Part shown: positions 59,529 to 64,000 of the stretch, piece after piece
Layout: each line of letters starts with the position of its first letter
Position numbering within the stretch: position 1 is the stretch's first letter
Source: Leuctra nigra
Taxonomy: Eukaryota; Arthropoda; Insecta; Plecoptera; Leuctridae
DNA: 64,000 bases
Reading direction: 5' to 3'
NCBI GenBank assembly: GCA_934045905.1
Contig: OW203762.1
Span: 51,609,411 to 51,673,410, forward strand
Position numbers and translations under genes: made by a program
The notes under the pieces: generated by a model
The model's database searches: none
What the model saw: the letters and a program-made list of their open reading frames with translations, nothing else
Told to the model about the DNA's origin: nothing

Positions 59529-60153
59529 AAGTTCATTCACGATTAGAATAGCAAGCCGTAATGGCGGCGTGTACTACCGTAGTCAAGTGAACGTATACCT
59601 AAACATGTAAAATATCAATATAATAATCAAAAATGTGTTTAATACACAGATAAAATCGCAGAAGAGACACAGAAGAGATTTTGTAGATAAAAATAAATCA
59701 ATTTTATTGAATTTTTATAATATTTGGAACTTGGAGAGTGGGACGACCAAGAGACAGGTGGATTGGACTGATCAAGGAGGATGTGCTGGAGAGAGGAGGA
59801 AGGTGGAGTGAGTTGGAGGCTGAGAGACAGTGGGAGGACAGAACACGGTGAAAGGAATTTGTGGAACAGTTAGAAGTGGAAGAAGAAGAGGAGGAAACGC
59901 CAGGCGTGGCCAGCCGGTTTCCAGGAGTCCTGCGGCCCTAGTGTTGGTGGGAACACCCACCCCCTGACCCATTGAATTGGAACTGGGGATGGATTATTAT
60001 TATTATTAAAAATAGTGTATTTGACATAATTTATATAATTTCAATAATACAAAGAAGAAAGTCTTGCCATTGACAGGGCAGTGTTCAAGTGACTGACCAA
60101 TGAACGACGTGATCGACTTAAACGTCAGTGATATTCTTATCGTGAACGAACTT
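59529..60153. mobile_element. TA-flanked MITE (AAGTTCxTTCACGAT family), copy 2, interrupted
   Basis: Inverted relative to the intact copy at 16363-16615. Ends AAGTTCATTCACGATTAGAA and TTCTTATCGTGAACGAACTT are flanked by TA. Alignment to the intact copy shows two additions: about 90 bp of different DNA near 59566-59680, and a LINE 3' fragment inserted after TTTATAATATTT (59733) and ending near 60003. Confidence 0.8.
59734..60003 (+). pseudogene. LINE 3'-end fragment inside a MITE
   Basis: Read in one frame it gives GRPRDRWIGLIKEDVLERGG and WSELEAERQWEDR before a stop. This is the same C-terminal tail as the fragment at 53176-53696 (KRRVGRPREKW..WWEDRKKW). It ends ACTGGGGATGGATTATTATT, with ATT units fused to the MITE's own ATTAAAAAT. 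Heavily 5'-truncated. Confidence 0.75.
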
Positions 60154-60309
60154 TAATAGGCCACGACAACCTTCTTCCCACCTACCATCCTTACCTATTC
60201 TTCACCATCATCATAATCATTCATCCGTTGCCATTAGCCTCGCTGCAGAACAGTGCGACGTTAAACCCCAATAGGGAATATGTAGGTATGTATTTTTTTT
60301 TAAACTATA

Positions 60310-61186
60310 ATTCAAAATAACAACATATTTGTTTGTACATCGCACTATTTTCGCACAAAAAGTGCAAATTTTCATTCATAAATATAAAATTGAAAATCAG
60401 TGTAAATTTTGGCGGGAAAACGCCATCCCGGTGAGTGATGTCATCTATATCAACCAACATGGCCGGATTTAGGGGTGTGCGACCTGTGCCCCCGCACAGG
60501 GCGCCAAGCTTGAGGGGGCGCTAAAATATAAAATATGTATTGATTTTATTGTTGTATACATATTCACGCGATTGAAAAGCACTAGTAAAATATAATACTA
60601 GAAAAGCACTTCCTTGTAAGCACTAGTTTTTATAACCAATGAAAGTTAAAACTTGAAGCTATATGGCCACATACAAACTATTTTAGCTTACAATGTTGAA
60701 TTCGTCAAATAGTAATCAAAAGATTTATAATCCTGCATTGAAATGTATACATTTTATTATTGCCTATTGTAATCTAATCAGCTATGCTAAAAGGCGTCAA
60801 ATGCGATCTAGAAGCCCAAAATTTTTCCGGGGCTGTGCGCCCCGGACTCGCATTGTGCTGGGGGGCCTTCGCCCTCCCCCAGACCCCCCATTGTGATCGT
60901 GAGCAAACTCGATTCGTCGAATTTCGTTTCTAAAGTTGGTTTGGAGGGAGGGGGGGGGGGGGGCAATTGTTACCTTGGCACAGGGCACCAAACTGCCTAA
61001 AACTGGCCCTGTCAACCAACAATGATGTTGCCATGGTTACAATAAAATATGACATCACTCGCTAGCTGCTGTGATAGCGTTTTCCCGCCAGAATTTAGAC
61101 TGATTTTTAATTTCATATTTATGAATGAAAATTTACACTTTTGAGATTGAAAATAGTGTGTACCAAGAAATGTGTTATTTTGAAAT
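60310..61186. mobile_element. Long-TIR element with a nested hAT MITE
   Basis: Inverted arms of about 130 bp pair TTCAAAATAAC..GTACATCGCACTATTTTC..TTTTCATTCATAAATATA..TTTTGGCGGGAAAACGC on the left with their reverse complements on the right (61077-61186). Without the nested hAT the element is about 320 bp. GATGTCAT and the inverse ATGACATC continue the symmetry. The TTTGGCGGGAAAA block links it to repeats near 48290 and 58330. Confidence 0.75.
60458..61011. mobile_element. hAT MITE, CAGGGCC family, copy 2
   Basis: Ends CATGGCCGGATTTAGGGG and CCTAAAACTGGCCCTG lie between perfect 8-bp target-site duplications TCAACCAA (60450-60457, 61012-61019). It is inverted relative to the copy at 17283 and shares its GCGCCCCGG, GGGGGGCC and AAAAGGCGTCAAATGCG-type interior. 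Inserted in the centre of the long-TIR element at 60310. Confidence 0.9.
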
Positions 61187-61869
61187 ATTGTATTTTAACC
61201 GCATTAAAATACTTTTGCATATTCCCTTTTAAAAAAATAAAATAAAATTATCAGTTCCAGAATTTGCAAAAGCAATTTTTTCTACTATGCTTAGGTACCT
61301 ATTCAAGCAGATATCCAGGTACAATGATATAATGCATAGTCAGGAATAAGAATTTAATCGATAAATGTATTGTAACAAACAAACCTAAATATGAACTAAA
61401 TAATCTTCAAAACTTCAAAATACGCATGTTTCGCAAATCGATTTGAATAAGTTCCCGCCTAAATAAGAACTATTACCAACACAACATCATCACGCTCATC
61501 TCACCACACCAGTACCACGCCTCCTCACTCAAGGACCAAGGTTCAACGCAAGCAACTCGGGTCGACTGGCAGGTTTGTTTGTTGATAAACTTTCTATTTT
61601 TAATGTGAGAATTAACACACAATTGGAAAGTAAGGAGACTATTTTTTCGTTTGTGTAATTATTAGATTTCTACAGACTACTTAACCTAGACTTCACCCTG
61701 TATACTCCTACAAACTATCATTCAATTTAATCAATATAAAACATGCCTGTCATTGATGACCAAGCAAGATTTTAAGACCAGGTTAGATACATTATCTTAT
61801 CAGTTTTAGCAAATATTGTACATTGATTTACGCTTTCAGTTTCTTGAAACCTTCTTTGATTCAACGACT

Positions 61870-64000
61870 ATGGGCGATCAACTGATATTTGATGGCCGTG
61901 TCGTAGTTGTCACGGGGGCTGGTCAAGGTTTGGGCCGTGCATATGCCCTGCTGTTTGCGGAACGCGGAGCGGCTGTTGTTGTAAACGATTTGGGGGGAAG
62001 CCGAAAAGGTAGAGTATTAATTATTCTTGGTGCATTTAATGAAGGTCTATGTGGCTCTTCGGGAGGATGTATACACCTAGTACCTACCTACCGTTCACTC
62101 AGAGCTGTCGTAATGTAATTGTGTTGAACTTTCTAGCTCTGTTAGTTTGTCTGCTTAGAACAGCTTCATTTATGTTTGTTAGAGCTAAAGGTACCTTTAC
62201 AGCTCTGCGTTCGTTTGGCGCTCGACGTTGAGCCTCCTGATCGGCCAACGCCGAGCGCTGGCGTTCAAGGTCAAAGATAAACCATGTTCATCTTTCAGCG
62301 CTAGCGCTGAGCGTCGAGCGTCAAGCTGTAAACGTACCTTAAGGCTCGTTTACATTTCGATGCTCTGGCTCTAGCTTTGAAAGAAGACTGTTGTTTTTCT
62401 TTGGCCTTGAAACCTTGAGAACCTCCCGAGAGGCCAGCGGTCGAGATCATCGCCCCTATTGCTGAGCGCTAGCGTAACACCTTTGAACTGTAAACGAGGC
62501 TTAAGGCCTTTTAAAGCTTAAAGGAACCAGGTTGGAGCAGCCCAACGGACAGATCTAATGATTCAGGCATAATAATTAGGGTATTTAGGGCTGGTTTTTC
62601 AATGCTAAGTTTAAATGGGTATTCAAGGATTGTCATTGGTTGTTGCCATGGCAATATAGTCCTAATTAGTAATTAACTGTTTAAAATGTAGCACATCATT
62701 GGAAAACGACAATAAACTGAATTTCTCTAGGGCAGTCGAAATAATAACTTACAAATTAAATAAGGAACGTCGTTTCTCTTATGATTACTCTTCAACCATT
62801 AATTTTGTTTAAAAATACCTCCAGGTACCTACTGGACAGATTGCATAGCTATTTATTAAATTAGAGATAGTACTTAGCACATGACGTTCTAAACTTTCTA
62901 TCACCTATGGCTGCCCGATGTTTAAACGTTTAACCGTCAGCTATGCGTTTAAACATTTAAATATTAGTAAACGTTTAATCCTAAAAATTGCTGTTTTTTT
63001 TAATGCTCAAAATATTGTGTTACACTCGCTGAATACTAGTTGTTATGTTAAGTTGATAGGTGTCCCGTGTTCTAATAACTACCTAATGTCATAACATTAA
63101 TGCATTTTAGGAGATGGCAGCAGCAACAATGCCGCAAACGAAGTGGTGCAGGAGATCAAACGTAAAGGAGGCAAGGCAGTTGCCAATTACAATTCAGTGG
63201 AGGATGGAGAAAAGATAATACAGACTGCAGTGGAGATTTTCGGAAGAGTTGATGTTGTTGTTAATAATGCTGGTATTCTACGAGACAAGTCTTTTGCAAG
63301 AATAAGCGACACTGATTGGGGTGAGATATCTGTAGTATTACTTTTAATGTAGTGATTGAAGTTACCTGTGTATTTAGATAATCCTGTCCTATCTCCACAT
63401 AATTATGTCGTAGTCGAGAATAATTGCAACCCCAACTAGGTATGTATCAATGACAAGGGATAGTAGGTAGCTACTAAAATAATTCATAACATTTACTAAC
63501 TCTCAATGTAGTCTATGTACCTATAGCCTGTACATAATCAAGATTTTGATTTGTTAAGCTTGATTTACACGGGTCAATGTATTGATCAATACATTGAATT
63601 CAAGAGGCTGTGCACATGAGCACAGTCATCTTATCATATCAAAAGTGACTCTGCTCATGTGCACAGCTTCTTGAATTCAATCTATTGATCAATACATTGA
63701 CCCGTGTAAATCAAGCTTTACTTGTAACTTATCAAAATCTTGAATTTGTTGAGTTCGGTAATTCGGTCATGTACCGTTTTCTGTGGACACCGTTTATTTC
63801 TATTTATTATTTAATGTTTGAAATAAGCATCAAATGTGTTTTAAAATAATTCTATATCTTTAGATTTGATCCACCAAGTACACTTGAAAGGGACTTTCAA
63901 GACAACACAGGCAGCTTGGCCTTACTTCAAAAAGCAGAACTACGGGCGAATCATTGTCACTGCTTCAAACTCTGGAATATACGGCAACTTTGGCCAGGCC
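61870..64000 (+). CDS. HSD17B4: Peroxisomal multifunctional enzyme type 2 (HSD17B4/MFE-2), N-terminal part
   Basis: Three exons, 61870-62008, 63111-63320 and 63864 to the window edge, join in phase to the first 162 residues. This is the (3R)-hydroxyacyl-CoA dehydrogenase domain (short-chain dehydrogenase fold) of the enzyme that hydrates and oxidises enoyl-CoAs in peroxisomal beta-oxidation. Visible motifs: the cofactor loop [13 protein letters not shown] (15-27), VVNDLGG, the family phrase [37 protein letters not shown] with NNAG at 98-101, and [19 protein letters not shown] with the probable catalytic Ser151. The hydratase and sterol-carrier domains lie outside the window. The start ATG sits in GACTATGGGC, 31 bases after an acceptor. 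Intron 1 holds two tandem MITEs; intron 2 holds a long palindrome. Confidence 0.96.
62188..62504. mobile_element. Two adjacent palindromic MITEs in HSD17B4 intron 1
   Basis: Unit 1 (62188-62344) has ends AAGGTACCTTTACAGCT and AGCTGTAAACGTACCTT. Unit 2 (62339-62504) has ends TTAAGGCTCGTTTACA and TGTAAACGAGGCTTAA. They share the TTAAGG-GTTTACA type of terminus and GAGCGCTAGCG/GCGCTAGCGCT words, and abut at TTAAGG. Confidence 0.7.
63537..63742. repeat. Long palindrome (about 85-100 bp arms) in HSD17B4 intron 2
   Basis: The left arm AATCAAGATTTTGAT, then AAGCTTGATTTACACGGGTC, AATGTATTGATCAATACATT, GAATTCAAGAGGCTGTGCAC is mirrored by the right arm ending AAGCTT and ATCAAAATCTTGA. The loop is about 30 bp around 63640. 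The arms differ at only a few bases. Each arm also contains the palindrome TGTATTGATCAATACA. Probably a fold-back MITE; no clear target-site duplication. Confidence 0.85.

Larger units (their letters stand above)
58601..61839. other. Repeat-rich region upstream of HSD17B4
   Basis: Contains the GC-rich repeat at 59160, the interrupted MITE at 59529 and the nested TIR/hAT element at 60310. Between 61187 and 61839 no repeat was identified. A donor-like CTGGCAG/GTTTGT at 61571 and an acceptor GCTTTCAG at 61839 suggest a non-coding first exon of HSD17B4 ending near 61571. Confidence 0.4.

Overview
The window is animal nuclear DNA, most likely from an insect or a close arthropod relative. It is AT-rich, its genes are split by GT-AG introns, and short housekeeping genes sit among many intronic transposon remnants. 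The palindromic motif TAGGTACCTA and its extensions are scattered through introns and intergenic DNA, as in several insect genomes. The sequence alone does not fix the order of insect.

Genes from left to right: the 5' end of a FERM-domain gene (FRMD3/5-like, minus, 2936-5350, continuing off the left edge); a complete seven-exon glucose-6-phosphate 1-epimerase (plus, 6151-13805); SERF (minus, 16000-18725); ERp57/PDIA3 (minus, 24125-33433, nine exons, 489 aa); the Fe-S co-chaperone HSCB (plus, 33779-35722); adenylate kinase 6 (minus, 35772-42436); two micropeptide ORFs that appear to share one spliced mRNA (plus, 43556-44027), the first PIGBOS1-like; UQCR11 of respiratory complex III (minus, 44144-46161); BORCS8 (plus, 46412-52826); and the first 162 codons of peroxisomal HSD17B4/MFE-2 (plus, 61870 to the right edge). 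Every internal splice junction was checked by hand for phase, and every complete gene gives an uninterrupted reading frame.

The layout is compact. PDIA3/HSCB and UQCR11/BORCS8 are divergent pairs with promoter gaps of 345 and 250 bp. HSCB/AK6 and the micropeptide gene/UQCR11 are convergent pairs whose stop codons are 49 and 116 bp apart. HSCB, UQCR11 and the PIGBOS1-like product are mitochondrial. PDIA3 acts in the ER, and its promoter carries two exact ERSE-II unfolded-protein-response elements in opposite orientations.

The rest is repeat-rich. I found seven hAT-type elements with perfect 8-bp target-site duplications, at 8570, 17283, 19625, 36366, 45299, 51597 and 53902, and an eighth at 60458. 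Two further candidates are truncated or lack a clean duplication. The 4.3-kb hAT in an AK6 intron contains a 3.0-kb foldback-type element with a 9-bp duplication. The 2.7-kb hAT at 19625 consists largely of degenerate tandem units and contains a 5'-truncated LINE. Many TA-flanked or palindromic MITE families occur, several with more than one copy here. No intact transposase was seen.

The observations I would check first are the bicistronic micropeptide gene, the 103-bp tandem array that repeats the BORCS8 exon 2 splice donor about nine times, the paired ERSE-II promoter, and the nested foldback/hAT insertion.
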